This document shows positions 10,892-22,848 of a stretch of 64,000 nucleotides of DNA, piece after piece. The DNA lies in assembly GCA_016165875.1 (NCBI GenBank), contig JABBOT010000002.1:32353642-32417641 (forward strand). The letters are read 5' to 3'. The stretch's first letter is position 1. Each line of letters begins with the position of its first letter. This DNA is from Acanthopleura granulata (Eukaryota > Mollusca > Polyplacophora > Chitonida > Chitonidae). Below the pieces are notes generated by a model that ran no database searches, was not told where the DNA came from, and was given only the letters and a program-made list of their open reading frames with translations. Both the position numbers and the translations under genes were made by a program.

Positions 10892-13440
10892 AGATGGCCA
10901 GATTTGATAACTGATAGACTGTTTTATATGTTGTGCATTGACAGGTGGTAAGTACATGTACATGAAGGAGTGTCATAGAGATTCCCATATGGGGATGAGT
11001 TGTGTCATTGAAGGAAGTTGTTTTCCTTCTGAGCATGTGTGGAGGTTGTTTTCTCTGTCAGGTGATATGTTCTGGGTTAGTGGGCACCTTCTCCTGTTAT
11101 ATATTGTGTACTAAAAGCAGGTTTTGTTTCATTGATTGCTTAGGACCTAGAATAGTGTTGTACATTTTAGCATCATTTTACTGGCAAATAATATTTCGAG
11201 CTGAAATGCTGTCAAGAATTCTGTAGTCACAACTATAAATACGGTCAGAGCCATAATAGCATATTTAAAAGCTTTCAAGCAATACGTTTAATACCAAATT
11301 ATTTCAAGCTGACAGGGGTCATGTACGTCCCTCATGGTATGGCACCGATTTCGTCTGCACCAGTTGTCATTTATTTCTCATATGATAATGTGTACAAATG
11401 CGCTAGGAGTTTATGTAGCATAGGACAACATGAGTGTGATTGGTAGCTTGATTCATAATGCTTGCGTGACTGATTTCAGGACAGAACTCACTGTATTGCT
11501 TCATGTTTTACCTATATTTACTTAAGCCTTGCAACAATGTGTCAAATTGGTCAGAACTACCAGATTCCCAATTTTGTGCCACAGACTTTGATAGCTTAGC
11601 TCTGCTTGTTGCCATCAACATTGAACAAGTCTACATCATCCTTATGTCATTGTGTAGAAGCAGCGCCTGAATATCTAGCCAGTGTTGTTCATAGATTGGT
11701 GCATAATAATTGTGTTTTTTGTCATATTGATGTGCAGTATTATAAGAAATCATCCTATCTTGTTATCGCCATGCATCAACCTGTAAAGAGAATTTCACTT
11801 TTTACCAAGTTTCTGACCAAGATGTAACTACGGGACCATTTCCTGTTGTTGTGTATATGTGTATACCGGTAGCATAACTGTGGGTTGTGGCAGAACCTGA
11901 CCCCTTAAGGTGTTCACAGATCTATGGTGTTGAGTTGCTCAGTCTGATTGTATAGTATTACAAATCTGTGCACTGAGTGAATTCATGCTTTATGTAGTTC
12001 TGTAGATAGGTTGTATAGTATATAGTATGCTGAGGCGAACTAGTGTAGGTGGTAATAATATGTGTGAAGGGCAGGAATCAGTTGACCAGCAGCTTTGTGA
12101 TACAGACAGGTGCTTGAGAAAATTATTAAATTTGGAAGTAGAACCCAGGATGGATGCATTATTATGGCAAAGACTGATTGTGTACATTAATCAACAATCA
12201 CGCCATCCTCAAGTTAATTTTTCATTCAGAACTGATTCCAGATCAAGATTTCATCAAGTTCACAGGTAAATGAGCTAAAATGTCTCCCCTGAAAATTGCA
12301 CTTTTACAAACAAATAATGATGTAATATAATAAATAAGCACAAATAAGCCTCAAATAGTATATATATATATATATATATGAAATGTGGTGTGCACGTAAA
12401 TTATACCCACAGTTGCGAGACTCTTAATGCGCGAAAATCAAAAAGATTTTCTGTGTGATTCAACTTCGGTATTTTGTGATATGTATAAAGTTTACTTGTG
12501 TCAGTTGTCAAGGCTTTTGACTTAACACGAATGTATAAGTACAAACCAGACTTCAGTGCTAGGAACCTGAAGCTCAGAGCTAGAATGGAATGTTAGCTGA
12601 AAGTACACCTTGTCTTGTGAAGACACCTCGTAAGACAAGCTCAATATTCCCCAGATCTACTAGATGTGACCTACTCTCAGGCCTCTTAGATTGGGTAATT
12701 GAGGAGCCAATATAATGTATTGGAAGCGACTAACAGAGTTTTTCCCAGAGCGATTTTGTCACAACACAAGCACATTCATAGCTTATCACGCTGTATACAT
12801 GTAGGCCTGTACCTACATGCAATTTTTTGTTCAAGTTGGCTAATCAACGACTATAAACATGCTCTGATCCAAAAAGAGGTAACTTAGCAAGGGACCATGA
12901 CTAAACATATTTACCTGACCTCAGTTCAAATGTATACCTAGAACATACATCCCAAGACAATTCAACCTGATATACAGAAATGAGCTTGCATTTTTGTCTG
13001 ACTTGAAGAAATACAACGAGTTGTTTTTCGGGAATTTACACTTTTATGTCTGGTTGTCTGAAGGTGAAATTTTGGGATACACCAAAGTTCAATTAGAGGT
13101 TTTTGCATGAAAAGGGATTATCTTTAAAACGTGGATGGAAGGTAGCTCCCTGCTTGTTAATGACTCGTTTCAACTTTTGTCAGCATCTGCATTGCATGTG
13201 TGCGCTATCTATTCCAGTACACAACTTGATGCAAAGCCTTAATTGAAATGTAATATATACCATTTTGCAACGTTTGTACAAATGAATTCCACAAAATAAA
13301 TTTAGATGTTCTCTTGGAAATTGGAGTTTTCGTGGATTTTTTTTCAGCGGTAAAGATGACAGGATATTACGCAAGTTATATAATGCTTCGTACTACGTCA
13401 TGTTATATGTAGGTAACCAAAACTGAATTTCGCAGTTAAG
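10892..13440. other. Intergenic sequence downstream of SGPL1
   Basis: AT-rich DNA with no ORF resembling a known family on either strand. It holds a (TA)n microsatellite at 12356-12380. A 3' UTR extension of SGPL1 is possible in the first part. Confidence 0.55.
12356..12380. repeat. (TA)n microsatellite
   Basis: Uninterrupted TA dinucleotide run of about 12 units. Confidence 0.9.
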
Positions 13441-13849
13441 TCGGTTGTAGAATTTTTGTGGGAAAGTCGAGATGGCTTTTATGGAAGACATAATTGGAAC
13501 TGCAGTCAACCCTCTGGTTATTCCAGCTTATTTCACCTAACGACACACCATAAAGGCTTAAGCGCGTATAATTCTATGCAGAAAACGTGTGTGTGGGCAA
13601 CATCTCTCGGAAACAAGAGTAGTTTCTGTTTGGATTTGTGTTTGTTGTAGGAGGGCACGTAAGCGTGGCAATCGGCTGTCTGTACATTTACGTGTCAGTC
13701 GAGTCAATGCGCTATTCGGCCATCGAAAACGCTCCACACTGTGATCGGCCAATTACCCAGCAATTGGGTGAGTGTGGAAAATCAAGGCTTAATTAGGCCT
13801 GAGAGATTTAAATTGATAACAAAATGGTGGGATGTAGCGGCAGTTAAAA

Positions 13850-14845
13850 TTGTGTTTATTGTTATGGGATTGTGAATACGTAAGAGGTTGTGACGTGATT
13901 GTGAGATGTGTTGTGTTTGCTTATTAAACACTTTGTGAGCATGAATACATAAGAAACTGTGACGTAATTGTGAGATGTGTTGTTTTTGTCTGCTGTTTTG
14001 TGAGTGTGAATACATAAGAAGCTGTGAGGTGATTGTGAGAGGTGTTGTGCTTGTTTATTGTTATGGAATTGTGAATACATAAGAGGTTGTTACGTGATTG
14101 TGAGATGGTTTGTATTGGTGGGATGTTAGCCTAAACGGCTATGATTTAGTGATGTGAATACACATTATAAGATGGAGCTATATTTGTATGATGTTATTGA
14201 TTTGTGAATACCAGCACCGTAGCAGTCCTGAGGTTATTGCGTGATGTGTTTGTTTATTTTTATGGGATTGTGAATATATCAGAGGTTGTGATGTGTTTGT
14301 GTGATGCGTTGTGTTTACTTATTGACCATTATGGGATTGTGAATACATAAGAAGTTTTAATGTGATTGTGAGGTGTTTTGTGTTTGCTTATTGTTACGTG
14401 AGTCTGAATACATAAGAAGCTGTGACGTGATTGTGAGATGTATTGTGTTTGTCTGCTGTTATGTGATTGTGAATACATAAGAGGCTGTGACGTGATTGTG
14501 AGATGTGTTGTGTTTGTCTGCTGTTATGTGATTGTGAATACATAAGAGGCTGTGACGTGATTGTGAGATGTGTTGTGTTCGCTTATTAAACAGTATGATA
14601 TTATAAATACATTAGAGGTTGTGTCGTGATTGTGAGATGTATTGTCTGTCTTTATAACTATGGGACGGTTAATACCCAATGTGATGCGGCGGTGACATGG
14701 AGTTGTGCTTATGTGTTACTATGGAATTGTGAATTGGCAGATATAACTCAGTGACGTAATCGAAAGAAAGGTTGTGTTTGTTTATTGTTATGGAACTGTG
14801 AATACATAAGTGAAGTGTACTGGGGTTGTAATTGTGTGCAGTTGG
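13850..14845. repeat. 65-bp degenerate minisatellite
   Basis: Units share GATTGTGAATACATAAGAGG, TGTGACGTGATTGTGAGATG and TGTTGTGTTTG. The clearest adjacent pair is at 14461 and 14526, spacing 65. About 12-15 units with indels. Confidence 0.9.
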
Positions 14846-15087
14846 GTTGTTGCAGGGTGATTGTGTATTGTGATTTTGTAGTGTAATTAGATACTGGTAT
14901 TCTGTGGTCTTACACTGTAATTATGTTGTCGGGTTGTTTGTATTAAGTTTTTAATATGGCTGTGACTGAGTGAGAGAATTGTGATTGTGACCTGGTCTGT
15001 GTTTGTTTAATGTTATGTAACAGTGAATACATAAGATTTCTGGATTAATTATCTGAATGTTAGATTTCGGTTTATGTGTGTTGACAT

Positions 15088-15347
15088 ATATTTATTTATT
15101 TATTTGATTGCTGTTTTTACGCCTTACTTAGGAATATTTCACTTATGCGACGGCATTATGGTGGGTGGAAACCGGGCAGAGTCCGGGGGAAACCAACGAC
15201 CAGCCGAAGGTTGCTGGCAGATCTTCTCATGTTCGGCCGCAGGAAGCCAGCATGAGCTGGGCTTGAACTCACAGCATTGGTGGGAGGCTTCATTGTCATT
15301 GCGCTGCGCTAAAGCCCTAACCGACTGAGCTTCGGAGGCCGCCCTAG
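15088..15347 (-). repeat. SINE family A, full-length copy with tRNA-like head
   Basis: The most complete copy. Read on the minus strand it begins with a tRNA-like head (AGCTCAGTCGGTTAGGGC as A box, then GAGTTCAAGCCC as B box about 50 bases on). It continues through the conserved body and ends in an (AAAT)n tail. This is the structure of a pol III SINE. It resembles a repeat I recall as common in molluscan genomes (RUDI-type); the name is not verified. Confidence 0.88.
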
Positions 15348-15411
15348 TTGCATCGAGATTGTGATTTTGTGATGGGATTCCGCTTACTTAAGGGAATGTT
15401 AACTGTGTTGT

Positions 15412-15952
15412 TGGACTCTGTGTTATGGGGTTAGGATTGGTTGACGGGATGGTGATTGTGTCGTTGGATTGTGATTGTGGTATGAAACTCTAATTGTGTT
15501 ATGGGGTTATGATTGTTTGACGGGATGGTGATTGCGTCGTTGGATTGTGATTGTGGTATAGATCTCTAATTGTGTTATAGGGTTATGATTGTTTGATGGG
15601 ATCGTGATTGTGGTATGGAACTCTAATTGTGTTATGGGGTTATGATTGTTTGACGGGATGGTGATTGTGTCGTTGGATTGTGATTGTGGTATAGATCTCT
15701 AATTGTGTTATGGGTTTGATGGGATCGTGATTGTGGTATGGAACTCTAATTGTGTTATGAGGTTATGATTGTTTGATGGGATTGTGATTGTGGTATGGAA
15801 CTCTAATTGTGTTATGGGGTTATGATTGTTTGATGGGATCGTGATTGTGGTATGGAACTCTAATTGTGTTATGGGTTATGATTGTTTGATGGGATTGTGA
15901 TTGTGGTATGGAACTCTAGTTGTATTTTGAGGTAATGTAATGAGATTGTGTT
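15412..15952. repeat. 57-bp minisatellite
   Basis: Roughly nine units with GTGATTGTGGTATGGAACTC, TAATTGTGTTATGG and TTATGATTGTTTGATGGGAT. Spacing between 15784 and 15841 is 57. Longer units carry an extra GTCGTTGGATTGTG segment, giving an alternating long/short pattern. Confidence 0.92.
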
Positions 15953-16138
15953 GTCGGATTTTGTGATTGTGTCATGAAAATGTGGCTGTACTTCGCCAAA
16001 TGTGGGAGGTTTACCCCGGCCATTCCGGTTTCCCCATATAACTGACTGACACCGTTTTAGTGAATAATTCTTGAATATGGTATTATTCAGGAAATAAATA
16101 AATAAAGAAATGTATAGAGACTTGAATTATAGGCGCCT

Positions 16139-16770
16139 GAAGACTAAAATTTTGATAAGAAAACTGTAAAAGAGAACTCATGACAAAGGTGCTGTTCATT
16201 AAAAAATATTATTAATTCTCTCTTTAATGTAAAAACCTGTTTGAAATTATATGAATTCTTTGCTGAATTATCTTCGTATGAAGTGTGGAGTATTGTGCTG
16301 TCCACTGGGGATCTGAAGGCGCCTATGCTTTCAAGCTTTTGAGTGATTGACCAATCAGAGAGCTAGGAAATATCAGCTGTTTATAAGCTGTGACGTCAGT
16401 GTCCTGAGTTTTCTGTCAATGTAGCATCAGCACACTGTTTTAATGTTATATGTTTTAACTATAAAAAAGTACATGGGTGAACAACAGTGCAAAGTATTTC
16501 TAGACCATTGTGTTGTGGCAGGAGTAAGTTTCTTGATCATTTCACGCGATAAACTGGCCTAAATACGTAAGTTACAAGCACAACTCTAGCAGCTTACGAC
16601 AGTTTCAGGCGACAAGAGTGTTCTGCGCTTGGAAGACTTACATAACAGCCTAGACAGAATGGCCGCGTTTCATGCCAGGCGGCCGGGCACAGTCAAAAGT
16701 CAGTTTCCGCTGTCGTAGTAGTACTACGTGAAATACTTTACCGAAATAAACATAATATTGTACAGCCTTT
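16139..16770 (+). repeat. Dispersed family C, copy 1
   Basis: About 630 bases sharing ordered blocks with 16800-17215 and, inverted, with 45625-46205. Shared blocks include GAATTATCTTCGTATGAAGT, CCACTGGGGATCTG, AGAGAGCTAGGAAATATCAG, ACCATTGTGTTGTGG and CTTTACCGAAATAAA. No ORF, no obvious terminal repeats and no tRNA boxes are seen. Its class is unknown. Confidence 0.78.
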
Positions 16771-16799
16771 TGGGTAAATGTAAATTAGAACATGAGCTG

Positions 16800-17215
16800 T
16801 CTCTCACTGTAAAGTAAAGGACAACTCATGAATGAGGCACTGTTCATTAATAATATTACAAACTTCCCTCTTCAATGCAAAACTTGTTGGGATTTATATG
16901 AATTCGTTACTGAATTATCTTCCTTTGAAGTGTGGAGTATTTTGTTGCCGGGCTTTTGGTGCCGCGGGTGTAGGTTTTTTGATCATTTCATGTTATAAAT
17001 TTACACATATAATTAAGTTTCAACAACAACCCTAGAAACTTAGCATGCTCCAGTCTCAGGTGTCAAGAGTGTCCCGCGCTTGGAAGAATCACGTCACAAC
17101 CCACACAGAATGGCTGCGTTTCATGCTAGTTTGTCAGCTTCAATCTCGTAGTAGCTGTTAGGAAAATATTTTACCGAAATAAAGACAACATTGTACAGAA
17201 ACAACAGAAGTGTTA
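16800..17215 (+). repeat. Dispersed family C, copy 2 (internally deleted)
   Basis: Repeats the left part of copy 1 (GAATTATCTTCCTTTGAAGT, GTGTGGAGTATTTTG), skips about 200 bases, then resumes at TTTTTGATCATTTCATG and ends TTTTACCGAAATAAAGACAA. It is arranged in direct tandem with copy 1. Confidence 0.75.
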
Positions 17216-17244
17216 AAGTTGCACATATGTTTTATTAACAATAA

Positions 17245-17560
17245 ATCGAGCTCACGAGACAATTGACCGATACAAAGGCACAATTATCTCGTGAGCATGA
17301 GATCTTTGTTAAGTCGTGCGCACGACATCTTCACTATAAGTCATGCTCTCGAGATAAGTGACCAACGAAAACAATCAGGACATATATAGTGTTATGATGG
17401 AGGATATAAATCGATACTCTCTTCATGAATTCGTTGATGTTATTGAATTACACTAATACCCAGATAAAATGGATGGGGAGGAAACGTAGATCTGTGACGT
17501 TTTCACTGTTCAGTTATCTCGAGAGCACGACTTCGTGAAGATGTGCGCACGGAACACAGG
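17245..17560. mobile_element. Inverted-repeat element with CTCGAGA motifs
   Basis: 17316-17362 and 17514-17553 are inverted copies (GTGCGCAC, ATCTTCAC, GTC, TGCTCTCGAGATAA) about 150 bases apart, and 17250-17300 holds further CTCGTGAG/CTCACGAG palindromes. A 20-codon open frame between the arms starts near 17396. It is probably a degraded DNA-transposon end or a nonautonomous element; class not determined. Confidence 0.5.
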
Positions 17561-17875
17561 GAAAACACACACACATACACGGGAAAGTTTTAATACTGTG
17601 TTTTTATATCACCATTATTTTTGTTTTGCACTGTGTCACTTTTACGGCTTCGTAATATTGCCCAACCTCTCCGGCAAACTAAACTTTGAACCTGCGCTGT
17701 CTTTCACTTTTAAGTTGTGGAATAAAGCTACATGTATCTCTCCTCCTGTGTCTGATTTTCACGGATCATCAACAATGTCAATCGACCTGAATGCCTCATG
17801 AGCCACGTACTCAGCACGACCAACCTTCATTAGGGTGGTCGTGGGTGGTCATTAGGGTGGTCATTAGGGTGAGTT

Positions 17876-17994
17876 AGGTATAAGTTCCGAACTGATCACT
17901 TTGGAGGTGACCTCTTCCTTTGTTCCGGATCATTGACCTGCCTGGAATAACCCGTGTGGCTGTGGAGGGACAACCCTTGAATATCGGAGATCAG
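17876..17994 (+). pseudogene. Mx pseudogene 1, exon D remnant
   Basis: Matches the exon that carries the GTPase G3 motif DLPG. About 35 bases at the 5' side are lost, and an 8-bp deletion just before ATTGACCTGCC shifts the frame. The 3' end CAG|GT is kept. Confidence 0.88.
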
Positions 17995-18357
17995 GTAGAT
18001 CTCGCATGCCACAACTCCACCCACCGAGAGTTTTGTCTGTAATATTCCAAGTATATCAGTTTTGTGTGCCATCATTTTGGAAGAATTTTTCACGATAACG
18101 AAGTTTTTATTTTTGAATTCAGTTATTGAGACATTTTTCTGCAATACTCACCTCATGTTTTTCAACGGTGTGCTGTCTAACTTTCTTTTCTCTTATTTGA
18201 GAGTTTATTTGGTAGATCTTCGTATCTCCTTGTGCAGAGCCGTGCGGGAATTTCATTTCACGTCAGCTGATACTCACGTAATTTCTCCCGTAACCTTATA
18301 GGATTTCGATTTTCTGTCTGTCGCCGTGTATACCTGAATATAAGACTTGTTTCACAG

Positions 18358-18495
18358 ATTAAAAATCTGATTCGACATTACATCACAAGGCAAGATACGA
18401 TCATACTGGTAGTTATCCCCAGCAATGTGGACGTCCCCACCACAGAGCCTTGCAACTGTCTCATCTGTATGACAAGCATGGTGAACGGAGTTTGG
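18358..18495 (+). pseudogene. Mx pseudogene 1, exon E remnant
   Basis: Codes the VVIPSNVD segment, with acceptor TTCACAG and donor GTATGT kept. One base is missing after ACAGAG, shifting the frame for the rest of the exon. Confidence 0.9.
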
Positions 18496-18559
18496 GTATG
18501 TCTCTGAGTACACCTACAATTATACGTATTATAAAATTTCTTGTACAATAGTAAAAACT

Positions 18560-19210
18560 CCAGACCTCAGATTACTGTGTACTTTGAAACACCACCAAGG
18601 TAGTTGGCTGAGTTTGTCAGCTTCTTGTGCACTTGTAAACACAACCCAGTGTGTCAGCTTATTGTCCACTTGTAAACCCCATGGATGTTACAGTTTTACT
18701 GTTCATTGTAAACACTACCGATGTCCTCTGCTTATTATGTACTTGTAAACACTACTCGTTTGTTTACTGTGCACTCATTTATTTGTAAACACTATCAAGG
18801 CTGTTCGATGGTCGTTCAGATGTAATTTCAGAATGAGTTTTTTTCTTATCGTACACTTTCACATAAATACACACATTGTAAACACCACCGAAGTTTTTGT
18901 GCTTAATGTATTCTTGTAAACACTACCGAGGTTGTTTGCTTGTGTACTTGTAAACAACACCAAGGCTGTGCAATGTGTACTTGTATTCACCATTTACTGT
19001 CCAAATACTATCGAGATTGTCTGCTTACTGTTCATTATAAACACCATCGACATTGTCTGCTTACTGCTTATTGTAAACACGAGAGTTTTTGCTTACCGCG
19101 TACTTTTAAGCGCTGCCAAGGTTGTCTGCTTACTGTATAATTGTAACCACTATTTGAGTTCCCTTTATACTGTGCACCTATTTAGCTGTAAAAACTAACT
19201 AAGTTGTCTG
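18560..19210. repeat. ~40-50 bp degenerate minisatellite
   Basis: Many imperfect units of ACTTGTAAACACTACC, GAGGTTGTCTGCTTACTGT type, in the intron between pseudo-exons E and F. Confidence 0.8.
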
Positions 19211-19317
19211 GTTGTCGTCCACATGAAATGACTTCACAAGGTTGTCTAGTGGAAATATACTAGTGGACACGAATGAGGTTCTGTGGATGTTATGCTCACG
19301 TAATGACTGATAAAGTT

Positions 19318-19525
19318 GGGTACTTGCTATCCTCCCTGGTGAGGTGGTTCCCGTTGTTATCTTCCCTGGTGAGGTTGTTTCCGTTGTTATCCTCCCTGGT
19401 GAGGTTGTTTCCGTTGTTATCTTCCCTGGTGACGTTGTTCCTGTTGCTATCCTCTTTAATGAGGTTGTGTAGTCCTTACCCTCTCTGATGACGTTGTGTG
19501 GTTGTTATCCTCCCTGATGGGGTTG
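19318..19525. repeat. 30-bp minisatellite abutting a splice acceptor
   Basis: Seven units of GTTATCCTCCCTGGTGAGGT + TGTTTCCGTT, period 30. It ends within about 20 bases of the exon F acceptor of pseudogene 1, so the array borders the pyrimidine tract. Confidence 0.93.
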
Positions 19526-19540
19526 TCTGTTTTGTGACAG

Positions 19541-19777
19541 GTGTTCTGACCAAGCCAGACCTCATCGACAGGGGCGCAGAGGCCCAGATCCTCAAATCTG
19601 TCAACAATCAGGTGATCCCGTTAAAGAAGGGCTACACAATGGTCAAGTGTCGTGGTCAGGCCGCTGTGGACGACAAACAAAGCCTGTAGGAGGCCATCCG
19701 AGAAAAGAAAGAATTCTTTGAATATCACGACAAATTTCGGTGGGTAATCACGTCACCAAGGAAATGGTTGAGCAAAT
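19541..19777 (+). pseudogene. Mx pseudogene 1, exon F fused to exon G remnant
   Basis: Carries the G4 motif TKPD and stays close to intact exon F until a CAG-to-TAG stop at 19687-19689. After CACGACAAATTTCGG the sequence runs directly into GAAATGGTTGAGCAAATCAA, the end of exon G, followed by GTATAA. The roughly 970-bp F-G intron and half of exon G are gone. Confidence 0.88.
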
Positions 19778-20289
19778 CAAGGTATAACAATTCTTCCAGT
19801 TCTTGTCATACTTGAAAATAATTATTTCATTATTTTTATTATTTTATAATAATTATCAGGTGACAACGTTCGCCCAGGTAAGATTTCGTAGGATTATATA
19901 CATGTGTATTATCTTGCACATTTACTATGTGCCAGTGGGGTGAACTATAGCATATCTAGAACTTTCAGCGCAGAGAAATTAGAATATGGCAGCTGCATAT
20001 ATGGTAATCGTTGTGAGAAGTGGTTCATGAATTTCAATCACATTAGAGGTCATTTCAAGTGCAGCTTTTTGCTCCCCGAATGATTCAGACTATTTCATTT
20101 CAGCCGGGAATATGCCTGAGGTCAATTTGTTTCTGATCTTTGGCCGGTTTCGTCCAACAAAAAGCCTGACTTCGGTTCTGGTTAGGCGAAATATCTATTG
20201 GTTGTTGTTGTAAAAGGGACTCAAATAAGCAAATAAATCAATGCATGATAAGAAGCAAAAACTAAAATGATTGTTATGTCTCACTGCAG

Positions 20290-20401
20290 AGAGTTGTTTC
20301 AAAGCTAAAGAAAGATGTCAAAGCGTTATAGAGAGAAACATGGTATTCTTGGAGAAGGTCTACCCGAGAGTCCAGAGGGACCTCAGTTTGTGTTGCTGGA
20401 G
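20290..20401 (+). pseudogene. Mx pseudogene 1, exon H remnant
   Basis: Acceptor CACTGCAG is kept. The stalk helix reads RVVSKLKKDVKAL and then hits TAG. About 11 bases shorter than intact exon H. Donor GTAAAG. Confidence 0.85.
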
Positions 20402-20704
20402 GTAAAGCGTGAAGCCTTCAGTTATATAACAAGCCTCAATCGTTAATGTAGAATATACAGTCCATGTGTCAACGCACTTACCAGGAACTATCGGGCTTTT
20501 CCAGTTATTTTCTTCACTCTAATACTTTGTAAAATGCACATAACCACACTGGACTTTCATCCCTTCTATGGAAAGTATCGTATGCGTTGCCGAGAGCTTC
20601 ACCGACAGAAGGTAGCATACGTTGTTCCGGTATTTACCCTCTGAACACTTGGATTCCGCTCGTAGCAGCCTTGTATTCTTGTTTGATTCTTCTAATTACC
20701 CAGA

Positions 20705-20844
20705 CAGTGACAAATTTCCTTTGCTCTTTGACGAATTTGGCGAGAGGAGACTACGCAATAAAACTGACACCGGAAATGAGGCTGCTGACAGTTGTTCGAA
20801 AAAGGTTTGATGTCTTTGGGACTCAGGCTAAAGGACAGGCCCAA
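20705..20844 (+). pseudogene. Mx pseudogene 1, exon I remnant
   Basis: Open throughout, with LARGDY and MRLLTVVRKRFD matching stalk exon I. The acceptor ACCCAG is better than that of the intact gene. Confidence 0.85.
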
Positions 20845-21015
20845 GTATGTATTTTGTGTGACCTTATTGCATGCTTCTTAATCGTCCTTGACGTCTACGC
20901 CACATCTTACAGTAAAAACAAGTCCTGCATCAAATATGAAAATTTACTTAAAAAGTACTTGGCTTGGAACGGAGATCTTTTATATTTCATTTCATTTTCT
21001 TTCTTTCCTTCTTAG

Positions 21016-21257
21016 GAGAGGATGATTATTCTTTGATACAAGATATCAAAGAACAAATTAAGGAGTATAGAGGTCGAGAACTCCCAAACTTCATCATGTT
21101 CCCAATGTTTTAGGCTCTTGTCCGGTATGTGGTCTCAAAGATGAAAGATCCCGATATTTATTGCCTGAAAGACGTACACAAGAGCATTGAAAGAGTCTTG
21201 AATAAGTCATGTGAAAAGTACTTTGGTCGGTTTCCTAAAATCATTGGCGAAGTAAAA
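21016..21257 (+). pseudogene. Mx pseudogene 1, exon J remnant
   Basis: 242 bp, exactly the length of the intact exon, with [13 protein letters not shown] then TAG at 21111-21113 where the intact copy has GAG. Acceptor CTTAG and donor GTAAGA are intact. Confidence 0.92.
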
Positions 21258-21949
21258 GTAAGAGAACGACATTGTCAGGGAACCATTGTCAACAAAACCA
21301 GGGATTGAATGTTAACATATCTTATTTACGGAATGTAAACCCAGAGATAAAGTGAAGGTTTATGCCCCACATTTTTTTACTAAATTTTAGCAGCTCAAAT
21401 TAAAGTATTCACGTGTACAAAGTATAGTTTTATAATGTTTATTATGTTATATATTTGAATATTCCTAACTGTGAACATGCAAGTTTGCATTTTTACCCTC
21501 CACAAATTTAAAAGATTAGGCCCTACCAGTACTGTCTAAGTCATGTACGTCTGTCCCTTACTGAAAAATATTAAGAGCTAATAGATTTAGCTTTATCAAA
21601 TGTGGTAGAATGTGAAGCCTATCAAAATTAATTTCTGCGTAGCTCTACATATCTACTAGTATTCCGCTAACCTATGACCTACTTTCTGAGGTCAAATTCA
21701 CCATACGCTTCCAGGCGTGTCACCAAAATTTAGTGTGAAACCAAATTCTGTGAAACTTCACATAACGTTCCAATGACAAGTCCGCATGATGGGGTTAGAA
21801 TCCGATCGGGCAAGCTATCCTTTCCTTGTATTCTTTTCTGAGTGAGCTATAGTGTATACACTGAAACACTACGGGTTTATTTACTGAATATAGAGTGTAA
21901 GTGTTAACAAGCGTTATACAGTGCGTATATCTTGTATATGTAAGAACCC

Positions 21950-22730
21950 AGAATATGTTTTTTGCCAAGTTTTACTAAGCTTTATACACTGCGTGAGTTT
22001 ATCAAACCTTGTATGTGCAAGAACCCAGCATTTGTTTTCTGCAAAGAGTGGATAAGCTTTGCACAATGCGTGATCTCACCAAACCTTGTATCTGCAATAA
22101 CCCAGAATTTGTTTTTTGGAAAGTGTTGCTAAGCGTCATACAGTGCGTGAGTTTACCGTTACTTGTGTCTGCAATAACCCAGAATTTCATCTTTGATAGG
22201 CATTTAGAAATTGAGTTGGATAACACAACGAGGCTATATGGATAACAACTTTTGTTTAAAAATGGGTTTTAACTACTTGAAAACGGTATTAGCATCTACA
22301 CCGAAGCGTCGCTTCAAAATAAACAGAAGTTATTATCTATATAACCTCGTTATGTTTAACCTAAAATTTGTTTCTGCAAAGTGTCGCTAACCGTAAATAC
22401 AGTGCATACGTTTACCAAAACTTGTATCTACAGTAGCCCAAAATTTGTTTTCTGCCAAGTGTTGATAAGTTTTATACAGTGCGTGGGTTTTCCAAACCTT
22501 GTATGTGCAATAACCGAGAATTTGTTTTCTGCAAAGTGTTGTTAAACTTTATATAGTGCTTGAGTTTACGAAACCTTGTATGTGCAATAACCGAGAATTT
22601 GTTTTCTGCAAAGTGTTGTTAAGCTTTACTCAGTGAGTCAGTTTACCAAACCTTGTCTCTGAAAATAACCCCGAATTTGTCTTCTGTAAAGTGTTGATAA
22701 CCTTCATGCAGTGCGTGAGTTTTCTTGCTG
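21950..22730. repeat. 77-bp minisatellite abutting pseudo-exon K
   Basis: About ten units containing CCAAACCTTGTATGTGCAAT, AACCCAGAATTTGTTTTCTG and CAAAGTGTTG. The clearest pair is at 22501 and 22578. The last unit ends at the first base of pseudo-exon K and replaces the acceptor. Confidence 0.93.
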
Positions 22731-22848
22731 ACCATTTTGTCGGTTTTGCGGGAGTCAGTCAAGGCCACATGTGAGCAAGAACTTAACAAACATTGTGAAA
22801 TGGAGAATCTCATCTACACACAAGACAACACATGTTTATAGCAAACTG
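22731..22848 (+). pseudogene. Mx pseudogene 1, exon K remnant
   Basis: 118 bp, the same length as intact exon K, and reads KATCEQELN. The acceptor AG is replaced by TG, and TAG occurs at 22839-22841. Donor GTAAGA is kept. Confidence 0.88.

Noticed and set aside
17826..17875. Telomere-like TTAGGG motifs
   Set aside because: Only a few ATTAGGGTGGTC units of a short local repeat; no continuous TTAGGG tract.
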